Source: F23-B02 sp963650165 (lineage in GTDB: Bacteria > Bacillota > Clostridia > Oscillospirales > Oscillospiraceae). Taken from it: a stretch of DNA of 64,000 bases. The notes below the pieces were generated by a model. It did not search any database, was not told the origin of the DNA, and saw only the letters and a program-made list of their open reading frames with translations. A program made the position numbers and the translations under genes. Each line of letters opens with the position of its first letter. The stretch's first letter is position 1. Shown here piece by piece: positions 7,796 to 16,059 of the stretch. Location of the stretch: contig CAVJKX010000007.1 of the NCBI GenBank assembly GCA_963650165.1, positions 35,954 to 99,953 of the forward strand. The letters run 5' to 3'.

Positions 7796-8764
7796 TTATG
7801 CGAATTTTGCGATGGTTGCTTCGCACTCGCTCATCATCCGATCGATGATCGTCTTGACGGGCAGCACGTCGTGGATCAGGCCGGAGGTCTGGCCGCAGCA
7901 GATGACGCCGCAGTTTTCCACGTCCGCATTTTCGAAGAACATCCTGCAGGCCGTCTTGCCCGCCATGTCCTGAGCAACATCCTTAAATTCGCAGCCGGCC
8001 TGCTCCTGTGCAAAGACGCGCTTTGCGACCTCGCTCTTGTACATACGCGTGGTGTTCTGGAACGAACGCAGAAGCAGAATGGTCTCCATCTCGTTTGCGT
8101 GCTCTACGAGGTAGTTCTTTACCGCCGGGAGTACGGGGCACTCCTCGGACAGCAGGAAGCGTGTGCCCATGTAAACGCCGTCGGCGCCGAGCATGAGCGC
8201 TGCCGCCATCTGGCGGCCTGTGGATACGCCGCCGGCGCAGATGACCGGAATGTCGAGCGCTTCCACGCAGCGCGGCGTGAGGACCATCGTGCCGAGGTCG
8301 TTCTCGCCGGGGTGGCCCGCACATTCAAAGCCGTCGGCGACGACCATGTCCGCGCCGAGAGACTGTGCCTTGAGCGCGTGCTTTACGGTGGTGCACTTGT
8401 GGATGAGTACCATGCCCGCATCCTTGATCGCCTTGACCATGTCGTCCTTCGGCGGACGGCCTGCGGTCTCCATGACCTTGACGCCCTCCTCGGCACAGAC
8501 GCGGATATAGCCTGCGTAGTCGGGAACGACGAGCGACGGCATAAGCGTGAGGTTGACGGCAAAGGGCTTGCTCGTCATGGTCTTGATCTTGCGGATCTCC
8601 GCCTGAAGCTCATCGGCCGAGGAGAAGGTGCTCGACGAGAGCAGGCCGAGGCCGCCTGCCTCGGACACGGCGGCGACCAGCGGTGCGCGGGATATCCACT
8701 GCATGCAGCCCTGTACGATGGGATATTCTATTCCCAGCATTTCTGTAAGTTTGGTATTAACCAT
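7796..8764 (-). CDS. FabK/nitronate-monooxygenase family flavoprotein (copy 3)
   Basis: 322 residues, family length. N-terminus KLTEMLGIEYPIVQGCMQW, then GGLGLLSS; the conserved His lies in FECAGHPGENDLG; FMN phosphate site CAGGVSTGRQMAAALMLG followed by GVYMGTRFL. It resembles copy 2 along its length, including the MTSKPFAVNLTLMPS stretch, suggesting duplication. AGGAGG lies 7 nt before the ATG, and a TTGAGA-containing possible promoter lies near 8852. The presence of GGLG and AGHPG motifs fits both FabK and nitronate monooxygenase, so the reaction is left open. Confidence 0.87.
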   Translation of the reverse strand: MVNTKLTEMLGIEYPIVQGCMQWISRAPLVAAVSEAGGLGLLSSSTFSSADELQAEIRKIKTMTSKPFAVNLTLMPSLVVPDYAGYIRVCAEEGVKVMETAGRPPKDDMVKAIKDAGMVLIHKCTTVKHALKAQSLGADMVVADGFECAGHPGENDLGTMVLTPRCVEALDIPVICAGGVSTGRQMAAALMLGADGVYMGTRFLLSEECPVLPAVKNYLVEHANEMETILLLRSFQNTTRMYKSEVAKRVFAQEQAGCEFKDVAQDMAGKTACRMFFENADVENCGVICCGQTSGLIHDVLPVKTIIDRMMSECEATIAKFA

Positions 8765-8924
8765 AATATTACCTCCTGAATGTATTCACATGTGCCGCCG
8801 TGCGGCATCTGGTTGTCTGTAATTTCACATTATCAAACGGAGGCTCTCTTCTCAACACCGTTTTCTCCAAAAAACAGGAGCCCGCGCCGCCGCTGTATGG
8901 GCATTGCATACAAGCGTCGGCCCG

Positions 8925-10484
8925 TCAGCCTGCCTTCATGCTGCGCTCGCGCAGTACGGAGGTGAGCACCTTGCCGGTCGCGCTCTTGGGCAGCTCGGAG
9001 ACGATCTCGATCTCCTTGGGCGCGCGGAAGGTCGGCATATGTGCGCGGCAGTACAGACGCAGCTGCTCGGACGTGAGGCGGCTGCCCGGCATGAGCACGA
9101 CGCTCGCCTTCACATGCTCGCCCCACGTCTCGTCGGGCACGCCGTATACCGCGGCCTCGGCGACGTCGTCGCAAAGCTGCATGATGACGTTCGTGATCTC
9201 GCCGGGGTAGATATTCTCGCCGCCGGAGATAATGAGGTCGTCGGCGCGGCCGCACAGGAACAGATAACCCTGCCCGTCGAGCAGACCCATATCCTTCGTG
9301 CGGTACCAGCCGCTGCCGAGGGCTGCCTGAGTAAGCTCCGGTGCGTCCAGATATTCAAGCATCCGCCCCGGGCCGCGCACATATATCTCGCCCGCAGTTC
9401 CCGCGGGGCATTCGCTGCCGTCGGGAGCAAGGATGCGCACCTCGGCTCCGGGTATCGGACGGCCGACGGAGGAAAGGTATCTGCCGCCGTCACGCATGTG
9501 ATCCTCCGGCAGCAGCGCCGTGACCGTGCTTCCCATTTCCGTCATGCCGTAGGACTGATAAAAGCGGCAGCTGAGCTTTTCCATGGCGCGCTGCAGCAGC
9601 GCCTTCGGGATCGGGCAGGTGGAATAGTTGACCGTCTTGAGATGTGAAAGATCGTAGTCTCCCCTGTCCGTCTCGTCGATGATCCACTTGAGCACCGTCG
9701 GCACGACGCTTATCGACTCAATGCGCTCGGAAACGAGCGTGCGCATATAATCGTCGAGCTCAAAATGATCCTTGAGCACCATCGTGCCGCCGGTCGCAAG
9801 CGACAGGTGTGCGCCGATGGCCGCGGAATGGAACAGCTGCGCGATAAACTGATAGCGCTGCCCGTCCGGGTAGGGATAGACCTGAAGCATGCTGACGATC
9901 TCGCCGAGCATGCCGCCGTGGGTGTAAACGACGCACTTGGGCTTGCCCGTGGTGCCGCTTGTGTGCAGGCGGCAGGCGGCGTCATCGCGCGTTACCTGCA
10001 CCGTTATCGGCGTATCCGGCTCGTCTTTCACAAGCTCATCCAGCGCCGGGCGGCCCTCGACGGGCTCAAGGCGGATAACGCGCATATCGTCTCCGCACAG
10101 CTTTTCAAGCCGCTCGCCCCATTCCGGCTTCTCGGCCTTGAGGAAAAGCACGGACGCTCCGTTGCGCCTGAGCATTTCCTCCTGCTCCGGGGGCGTGAGC
10201 CTCCAGTTTATCTTGACGGCCACTGCGCCCAGCCTGTAAACGGCAAACTCCGCTATGATCCACTCGGGGCAGTTGCGCGATATGATCGCCACCCTGCTGC
10301 CCCTGCCGACGCCGAGCCGCCGCAGATAATGCGCCGTGCGGTTTATAAGGCTGCCGAGCTCTCCGTAGCTGATGCGCCGGTCTCTGTATATGACGGCCTC
10401 GCGCTCCGGGCAGCGCGAAACGGCATCGTCAATAAGCTCGCCGAAGCTGCTGCACTGCGAAAGCTTCCGTGCAATTTCTCTCAT
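8925..10484 (-). CDS. Acyl-CoA synthetase (AMP-forming), CaiC/BaiB-like
   Basis: 519 residues, ANL superfamily. Core motifs are present in order: the phosphate loop TSGTTGKPK near 165, YQSYGMTEMGS near 305, WYRTKDMG near 385, GRADDLIISGGENIYP near 400, and the C-terminal catalytic lysine in PKSATGK near 505. It activates a carboxylic acid to the acyl-CoA through an acyl-adenylate, in the cytoplasm. I start at the ATG at 10484, with GGAGG 8 nt upstream. Divergent from the CoA-transferase gene across a 478-bp control region. In the setting it is the counterpart of CaiC (carnitine) or BaiB (bile acid); the acid it activates is unknown. Confidence 0.9.
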   Translation of the reverse strand: MREIARKLSQCSSFGELIDDAVSRCPEREAVIYRDRRISYGELGSLINRTAHYLRRLGVGRGSRVAIISRNCPEWIIAEFAVYRLGAVAVKINWRLTPPEQEEMLRRNGASVLFLKAEKPEWGERLEKLCGDDMRVIRLEPVEGRPALDELVKDEPDTPITVQVTRDDAACRLHTSGTTGKPKCVVYTHGGMLGEIVSMLQVYPYPDGQRYQFIAQLFHSAAIGAHLSLATGGTMVLKDHFELDDYMRTLVSERIESISVVPTVLKWIIDETDRGDYDLSHLKTVNYSTCPIPKALLQRAMEKLSCRFYQSYGMTEMGSTVTALLPEDHMRDGGRYLSSVGRPIPGAEVRILAPDGSECPAGTAGEIYVRGPGRMLEYLDAPELTQAALGSGWYRTKDMGLLDGQGYLFLCGRADDLIISGGENIYPGEITNVIMQLCDDVAEAAVYGVPDETWGEHVKASVVLMPGSRLTSEQLRLYCRAHMPTFRAPKEIEIVSELPKSATGKVLTSVLRERSMKAG

Positions 10485-10962
10485 CCGTGATCCCTCCGTT
10501 CCATTTAGTAACTCAATTTCCGGTATTAACAAAGCACTTATTTAAAATTTAAAAAATATTTTTCAAAAACGTCCGATTTGAGAACTTTTTACTTGCATGT
10601 TTCGATTTTAACGTTTATATTTTAACGTATCGGAGTGATGCCTGCATCGTCATTCCGCCAGAAAGGTGCATAGTTGTTTTTGCACATGTATCGTCATTAT
10701 TGCGGCGGGGTTTTCGTTATTACTGCACATTTGTGCCGGTTTTTGCCATCGCGATTTTGAACCGGCGTGAGCCGTCGTTACTTTTGCCCACATTTTGTGC
10801 AGAAACGCACATTTTTTTCGTAGACACTGCCCTTTCCGACATCGGTCAGCCAACTGTATAATTGATATTGTTAAAAAACAGTCATGCACGGCTCCCTCAC
10901 ATTTTTGTTGCCTTTTATGTGAAGGCTGCGGCAGGCTGAAAAATACAGGAGGTTGATACAAT
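10485..10962. promoter_or_regulatory. Divergent AT-rich control region with ATCGTCATT motifs
   Basis: 478 bp, no gene. The left half is very AT-rich. ATCGTCATT occurs at 10646-10654 and 10690-10698, with a related TTCGTTATT followed by GCACA near 10709; the same 9-mer recurs at 13946-13954 before the acyl-CoA dehydrogenase operon. A TATAAT at 10857-10862 is placed for transcription of the CoA-transferase, but its -35 (TTCCGA) is poor, as expected for an activator-dependent promoter. The PucR-type regulator is the obvious candidate to bind the motif (inference). Confidence 0.55.
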
Positions 10963-12147
10963 ATGAATAAACCACTCGAAGGCCTTTTCGTCGTAGAGCT
11001 GACGACCTATTGGGCCGCTCCCTCCGCAGGCGAATTTCTGCGCTGTCTCGGTGCCAGAGTCGTTAAGATCGAAACCGGCAAGGCCGGCGACTCGGTTCGC
11101 TACTGGGGCCGCACCTGCGGCATGCCGATCGAAGCAAACGAGAACCCCTCGTTCGACCTCTTCAACGGCGGCAAGGAATTCATGCACATGGATCTCAACG
11201 ATCCCGAACACGAGCGCGTGCTGCACAACATGCTCTCCAAGGCCGACGTGTTCCTGACGAGCATGCGCCTCGGCGGTCTGAAGAAGCACCGCCTCGACTA
11301 CGATACCCTCAAGGAGAAATACCCCCGCCTGATCATGGCTCACGCAACCGGCTACGGCTGCAAGGACGGCCCTCTGTCCGCCGCTCCCGGTCTGGACGCC
11401 GTCGCGTTCTTCGCAATGAACGGCCTGATCTCCGACCTCCGTCTGAACCCGGACGACTCCCCCATCTGCCCGCCGACCGGCATGGGCGATCTGACGACCG
11501 GCATGCCTCTGTTTGCCGGAATAATGACCGCTCTGTTTGCACGCGAGCACACCGGCAAGGGCGACTATGTATCCGCCTCCCTTTACGGCACCGGCAACTG
11601 GGTCACCGCCGCCATCAACTCCGGCACGCAGTACTTCAACCCCTGGCCGCGCTCCCGCTTCACGCAGAGCCCCATGGGTCAGGCATTCGAGACCAAGGAC
11701 GGCAAGTTCGTCCAGATCTTCGTCAATGAGTACGAGCGCTACTTCCCCGTATTCTGCAAGGCCTTCAACATCGAGGACATGCTCGACGACGAGCGCGTGA
11801 ACACCCGCCCGGCGCTGAACGTAAACGGCAACTGCGCAATCATCGTTGCCCGCTGCATCGAGGAGGCCAAGAAAAAGACCGCCGACGAGATCATGAGCGT
11901 GCTCCAGGCCGGCAACGTGCCCTGCACCGTGCTGCGCGGCATCGGCGACAAGTACAAGGAGCAGGAGCAGCTCGACCAGTGCCTTTCCAACGGCTATCTC
12001 GGCGAGGGCACCTACGAAAGCGGCAAGCACTACTATCAGCCGCAGATCCCCATCTATATGGAGAGCGTCGGCGTGCAGAACTATTTTGCACAGAGCAAGT
12101 CCATCGGTGCGGATAACGACGCACTTTTCGCCGAGTTCGGCAAATAA
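10963..12147 (+). CDS. Class III (CaiB/BaiF-type) acyl-CoA:carboxylate CoA-transferase
   Basis: 394 residues, the usual length for family III CoA-transferases (CaiB, BaiF, Frc, FldA, HadA). The N-terminus LEGLFVVELTTYWAAPSAGE and RCLGARVVKIE are typical; the catalytic aspartate is expected in GMGDLTTGMPL near residue 170. The enzyme moves CoA from one acyl-CoA to an incoming acid, sparing ATP once the ligase has primed the pathway. AGGAGG lies 10 nt upstream of the ATG, and a terminator follows, so it is probably monocistronic. Of characterised relatives, crotonobetainyl-CoA:carnitine and 2-hydroxyacyl-CoA transferases are both possible models; the sequence alone does not choose. Confidence 0.9.
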   Translation: MNKPLEGLFVVELTTYWAAPSAGEFLRCLGARVVKIETGKAGDSVRYWGRTCGMPIEANENPSFDLFNGGKEFMHMDLNDPEHERVLHNMLSKADVFLTSMRLGGLKKHRLDYDTLKEKYPRLIMAHATGYGCKDGPLSAAPGLDAVAFFAMNGLISDLRLNPDDSPICPPTGMGDLTTGMPLFAGIMTALFAREHTGKGDYVSASLYGTGNWVTAAINSGTQYFNPWPRSRFTQSPMGQAFETKDGKFVQIFVNEYERYFPVFCKAFNIEDMLDDERVNTRPALNVNGNCAIIVARCIEEAKKKTADEIMSVLQAGNVPCTVLRGIGDKYKEQEQLDQCLSNGYLGEGTYESGKHYYQPQIPIYMESVGVQNYFAQSKSIGADNDALFAEFGK

Positions 12148-12173
12148 TTTAATTACAGCCGGAACGCCGGCCG

Positions 12174-12210
12174 AAGGGGTGCCGGAACGCGGCACCCCTT
12201 TCTGCCGTTT
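12174..12210 (+). terminator. Intrinsic terminator of the CoA-transferase gene
   Basis: 11-bp stem AAGGGGTGCCG (12174-12184)/CGGCACCCCTT (12190-12200), followed by a broken T tract. Confidence 0.8.
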
Positions 12211-12282
12211 TGTAAAAATGTCCGAAAAAAAGCGCCTCCCGAAAAGGAGGCGGAAGATTTGAAAGCGTGGTGAAAATTCCTA

Positions 12283-13899
12283 ATGAAATTGTCCTTACAG
12301 CTGATACTGGAAACTCTGACGGAATACGGTGCACAACTGCTGGAAACAGACGGTGAGTTCTCCTTTACCGGCGTGCAGATACTGACCTCCCCGACGGATG
12401 TTCTCGAGCCGGACACCCTGTATGTCTGTGCGCCCAGGGTGCTGCCGAAGCTTAAAAAGCAGCTGTTTGACGATCATTGCTTTGTCTTTAAGGCGAAGCC
12501 CTCTCAGCTGCATTGCCATCACGCGCTGCACGGCATACTTCTTGACGAAAACGCCGACCTCAACTCGGTCGTAAACAGGCTCATTACGCTTTTCACCCGT
12601 TTCCACGCCTTCGAATTTGCAATCAAGGAGGCCTCGCTGGAGCGAAAGGGCTATGAGCCGTTCTTCGAGATCGCAAAAAAAGAGTTCCCCCAGTGCCTGA
12701 TCGTCATCACCGACTCGGCATACAACATCGTCTGCTCGACGCGCGGCAGCGTCGACAACATTCCATATTTCCACGACCTGCTCCAGCGCGGCTACTACAG
12801 CCGCAATGACATGAACCAGATCGCAAGCTGGGGCTACTATGAGGATGAGCGCAAGTGCGTTGAGCCCGTGCTCTATCCTGCGGAAAAAACCATCTGCGGA
12901 TATCCCTTCCTCGTCCGCTCGTATAAGAATAACGGCGCGGCCTACTGCTTCATCGGCTGCTATTTTCTCGACGCCGCACCTACGCAGAGGGATATCGCAC
13001 TTTTCACCTGCCTGACAAACGAGCTTGACAATTACTATAAGGTAAACGGCATTTTCGATGCCGGTATGCTCGGCAAACAGCAGCAGCTGCTCGACGATCT
13101 TATCCGCCCGAAGCAGAGCTCGCCGGAATACTTCCACGACCGCTGCGCACAGCTGAGCATCCCCTATCAGGGCTCGTTCCGCATCGGACTTATACGCTGC
13201 GAGAGCTCCACCATGTTCAAGATCTCGCTCATATGCAATCAGATGCGCGCGCACTGCCCGCTTCAGAACCACGGCGTGTTCCAGTACGGCTCGTCGGTGA
13301 TAATCCTATTCTGCGACTGGAACGACGCCAACGTGCGTGCACAGTCCGGCTTTTCGGAGGATTGGAACCTGCTGCTGACCACGCTGCGGCAGAACAAGGC
13401 CTATATGGGCATCAGCCTGCTGTTTGGCGATATAACGAAGCTTTACGTCGGCTACCGTCAGGCCGAGGCCGCATCCAAGCTCGGACAGCGCCGCGATCCC
13501 GACGGCACCGCTTACTTCTACTCGAAATATTATCTTGAGGACATGCTCGAGCATTATTCCGACACCATGCCTCTTGAGGACACATATACGCATTATCTTG
13601 ACCGCCTGATGGACGACAACAACAGCGTATGCAGCAACATAAAGCTCCTGTACTACTTCCTGTGCTCGGAGCGCAACATCTCCCTGACGGCCAAGCATGT
13701 GCACATGCACCGCAACAGCGTCATCTACCGCATACAGAAGATACAGGATATACTCGCGCTCGATCTCGACGATCCGGACGTTCGGCTGCGGCTGATGATC
13801 TCGTTTAAGATCCTCGAAATCACCGGCAGGATCCCCCGCTGGGAAACTCCCCACGGCGAAAACGACATCGGCGGAAGCAGCATCGTATATCAGGAATAA
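12283..13899 (+). CDS. PucR/CdaR-family transcriptional regulator
   Basis: 538 residues. The C-terminus (about 465-525) is the PucR-type helix-turn-helix: ISLTAKHVHMHRNSVIYRI followed by IQDILALDLDDPDVRLRLMISF, a signature of this family. The long N-terminal part has no recognised catalytic motif and may sense a ligand. These regulators usually activate nearby catabolic operons in response to substrate. The ATG at 12283 is the first in-frame start after a stop at 12271 but has no good ribosome site next to it; the only GGAGG (12246-12250) is 32 nt upstream, inside a small hairpin CGCCTCC/GGAGGCG (12233-12252), so translation may be controlled. It sits between the CoA-transferase and dehydrogenase operon, which it probably regulates. 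Confidence 0.85.
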   Translation: MKLSLQLILETLTEYGAQLLETDGEFSFTGVQILTSPTDVLEPDTLYVCAPRVLPKLKKQLFDDHCFVFKAKPSQLHCHHALHGILLDENADLNSVVNRLITLFTRFHAFEFAIKEASLERKGYEPFFEIAKKEFPQCLIVITDSAYNIVCSTRGSVDNIPYFHDLLQRGYYSRNDMNQIASWGYYEDERKCVEPVLYPAEKTICGYPFLVRSYKNNGAAYCFIGCYFLDAAPTQRDIALFTCLTNELDNYYKVNGIFDAGMLGKQQQLLDDLIRPKQSSPEYFHDRCAQLSIPYQGSFRIGLIRCESSTMFKISLICNQMRAHCPLQNHGVFQYGSSVIILFCDWNDANVRAQSGFSEDWNLLLTTLRQNKAYMGISLLFGDITKLYVGYRQAEAASKLGQRRDPDGTAYFYSKYYLEDMLEHYSDTMPLEDTYTHYLDRLMDDNNSVCSNIKLLYYFLCSERNISLTAKHVHMHRNSVIYRIQKIQDILALDLDDPDVRLRLMISFKILEITGRIPRWETPHGENDIGGSSIVYQE

Positions 13900-13908
13900 A
13901 AAATCACG

Positions 13909-13945
13909 CCCGTTATTTACCGCATGGAAAATAACGGGTATTTTT
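13909..13945 (+). terminator. Intrinsic terminator of the PucR gene
   Basis: CCCGTTATTT (13909-13918)/AAATAACGGG (13929-13938) and a TATTTTT tail. The tail runs directly into the third ATCGTCATT motif (13946-13954). Confidence 0.85.
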
Positions 13946-14005
13946 ATCGTCATTTATGCACAATCGGTTTCGGGGCAGCGGGAAAAAATGTCGGTTCGAA
14001 TGACG

Positions 14006-14034
14006 TTGTTCCTTCCGGTGTTCCTCGTTAAAAT
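14006..14034 (+). promoter_or_regulatory. Promoter of the acyl-CoA dehydrogenase-ETF operon
   Basis: TTGTTC (14006-14011), 17-nt spacer, TAAAAT (14029-14034), 51 nt before the ATG at 14086. The ATCGTCATT motif at 13946 lies about 55 bp upstream of the -35 box, a classic activator position. Confidence 0.7.
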
Positions 14035-14085
14035 GTAATCAATGATCAGGAGGGTATAAGACCTTCCGTCGAGAGGAGCAAAAAA

Positions 14086-15234
14086 ATGAGCAAATACGGT
14101 TACTATCTCGGCATGACGGCCGAGCAGCAGGACATCGTCAAAATGATCCGCGAATTTGCCGAGCGCGAGCTCGACCCGGTCGTGAAGGAATACGACGAAA
14201 AGGGTGAATTCCCCGTGCAGCTGCACGAAAAATGGGGCGAAATGGGTCTGTTCGGCCTGGACGTGCCAGCGCAGTACGGCGGTCTGGGCTTTGACGCCGT
14301 GACGCGCTACTGCATCAGCGAGGAGCTTGCAAAGCACGACGCGGGCTTCACCATTTCAAACAATTCCTACTCCTTCGGCCTGTCGGCAATACTCGCCGAC
14401 GGCAGCGAGGAGCAGAAGCAGGCAGCCTGCGCACGCATTCTGCGCGGAGAGGGCATATCCATGGCCATAACCGAGCCGCAAAGCGGCTCCGACGTCGGCA
14501 GCACACGCACGACAGCCAAGAAGGTAGACGGCGGCTATGTGCTCAACGGCGTAAAGTGCTTTATAACAAACGCCTCGCTCTGCTCGGCCTGCGTCGTGCT
14601 GGCGGTCACCGATCCCGATGCGGGCTACCACGGCATGAGCCTGCTGCTGGTCGAAAAAAGCGACGCCGGCGTCAGTGTCGGAAAGCACGAGGACAAGATG
14701 GGCATACGCCTGTCCGATACCGCCGACTTCGTCATGGAGGACGTGTTCGTCCCCGCCGACCGTCTCATCGGCAAGGAGGGCTGCGGCTTTGCGCAGACGA
14801 TGAAGTTCCTCGCAGGCAAGCGCCCCGTCAGCGTCGCGGGTGCCATCGGCGTTGCGCAGCGTGCTCTGGATCTCGCCGTTGACTACGCCAAAGAGCGCAG
14901 CTTCAAGCACGGACCCATCGCAAAGCTCGAGGGCATTCAGTTCCTGATCGCCGACATGGAGATGCGCGTTCAGGCCTCCCGGGCGATGGCGATATACGGC
15001 GCACAGATGACGGATGCCGGCATCCCCATCGGCACGCTCGGCAACTCGCTCAAGTGCTACGCCTCGGAGATGTGCTACGACGTTGTGAACATGGGTCTGC
15101 AGGTCTTTGCCGGCTATGGCTACAGCCGCGAATATCCGCTTGAGAAGCTGCTGCGCGACGCACGCATTTACAGCATTTTCGAGGGCACGAATCAGGTGCA
15201 GCGCCAGGTCATCGGCAAAACGCTTCTGGGCTGA
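14086..15234 (+). CDS. Acyl-CoA dehydrogenase family flavoprotein (CaiA-like position)
   Basis: 382 residues, full-length acyl-CoA dehydrogenase: N-terminal helical domain, middle beta domain with AITEPQSGSDVGS near residue 127, and C-terminal helical domain ending IFEGTNQVQRQVIGK, whose Glu is at the catalytic-base position. FAD-dependent, passes electrons to or from ETF. Ribosome site GAGGAG precedes the ATG. First gene of a five-gene operon with EtfB 12 nt downstream. With ETF encoded alongside and no ETF-quinone oxidoreductase in view, it may run in the reductive direction (enoyl-CoA to acyl-CoA), as CaiA does; direction is inference. Confidence 0.92.
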   Translation: MSKYGYYLGMTAEQQDIVKMIREFAERELDPVVKEYDEKGEFPVQLHEKWGEMGLFGLDVPAQYGGLGFDAVTRYCISEELAKHDAGFTISNNSYSFGLSAILADGSEEQKQAACARILRGEGISMAITEPQSGSDVGSTRTTAKKVDGGYVLNGVKCFITNASLCSACVVLAVTDPDAGYHGMSLLLVEKSDAGVSVGKHEDKMGIRLSDTADFVMEDVFVPADRLIGKEGCGFAQTMKFLAGKRPVSVAGAIGVAQRALDLAVDYAKERSFKHGPIAKLEGIQFLIADMEMRVQASRAMAIYGAQMTDAGIPIGTLGNSLKCYASEMCYDVVNMGLQVFAGYGYSREYPLEKLLRDARIYSIFEGTNQVQRQVIGKTLLG

Positions 15235-15246
15235 GGAGCGCGCCGG

Positions 15247-16059
15247 ATGAACATACTCGTATGCATAAAGCAGGTGCCGGACACGACGGAGATCCGCATG
15301 GACCCCAAGACGAACACGCTTATAAGAAGCGGCGTTCCGAGCACCGTAAATCCCTTTGACAAGTACGCGCTCGAGGCTGCCGTGCAGCTGCGCGAGGCTC
15401 TCGGCGGCACGGTGACCGCCATGACGATGGGGCCCGCTCAGGCGGCTCAGGCTCTGCGCGAATGCTACTCGCTCGGCGCCGACCGCATGGTGCTGGTATC
15501 CGACCGCCGCTTCGGCGGCGCGGACACCTACGCAACGAGCTACACGCTCGCGCAGGCGGTACGGGCGCTCGGCGGCTTTGACCTTATTCTCTGCGGCCGC
15601 CAGGCCATAGACGGCGACACGGCGCAGATAGGCCCCATGCTGGCAGAGCACCTTGCCCTGCCGCAGCTGACATGCGCATGCGCAATCAGGATCGAGGACG
15701 GCACTGTGCGCATAAAGCAGGAGGGCGAGAGCGCATACCGCGTACTGCGCGCGCCGCTGCCCGCAGTTGTCACCGTCGTAAAGTCGATAAACGAGCCGCG
15801 CCTGCCGAACGTAATGCGCAAGATACAGGCAAACCGCATGGAGCCCGAGACCCTGGCGGCAGACGATCTGCCGGAGCTCGACCCGTCCTGCATCGGTCTG
15901 AACGGCTCGCCGACGAAGGTCGCAAAGACCTTCGTGCCGGTACGCAGCAAGCAGACCGTGCGCATAGACGGCTCGAAGCCGGAGGCCGCCGCCGCAGAGC
16001 TTCTCGCCCTGCTGGACGCGGCGCATGTTTCGCTCGTGGGAGGTGCCCGTCATGCCTGA
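15247..16059 (+). CDS. etfB: Electron transfer flavoprotein, beta subunit
   Basis: 270 residues, EtfB/FixA family: starts MNILVCIKQVPDTTEI, and carries the adenine-nucleotide-binding domain with LCGRQAIDGDTAQIGPMLAE near 118-137 and PAVVTVVKSINEPRLP near 170. It pairs with EtfA to form the FAD heterodimer that carries electrons between the acyl-CoA dehydrogenase and another redox partner. GGAG 8 nt upstream of the ATG; its 3' end overlaps etfA by 8 nt, so the subunits are translationally coupled. Whether it is a bifurcating ETF depends on residues I cannot judge without alignment. Confidence 0.93.
   Translation: MNILVCIKQVPDTTEIRMDPKTNTLIRSGVPSTVNPFDKYALEAAVQLREALGGTVTAMTMGPAQAAQALRECYSLGADRMVLVSDRRFGGADTYATSYTLAQAVRALGGFDLILCGRQAIDGDTAQIGPMLAEHLALPQLTCACAIRIEDGTVRIKQEGESAYRVLRAPLPAVVTVVKSINEPRLPNVMRKIQANRMEPETLAADDLPELDPSCIGLNGSPTKVAKTFVPVRSKQTVRIDGSKPEAAAAELLALLDAAHVSLVGGARHA

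Noticed and set aside
5101..10484. Bile-acid 7-alpha-dehydroxylation (bai) operon
   Set aside because: BaiCD-, BaiB- and BaiF-like families are present, but there is no BaiE dehydratase, BaiA dehydrogenase or BaiG transporter; the families are too broad to assign bile acids.
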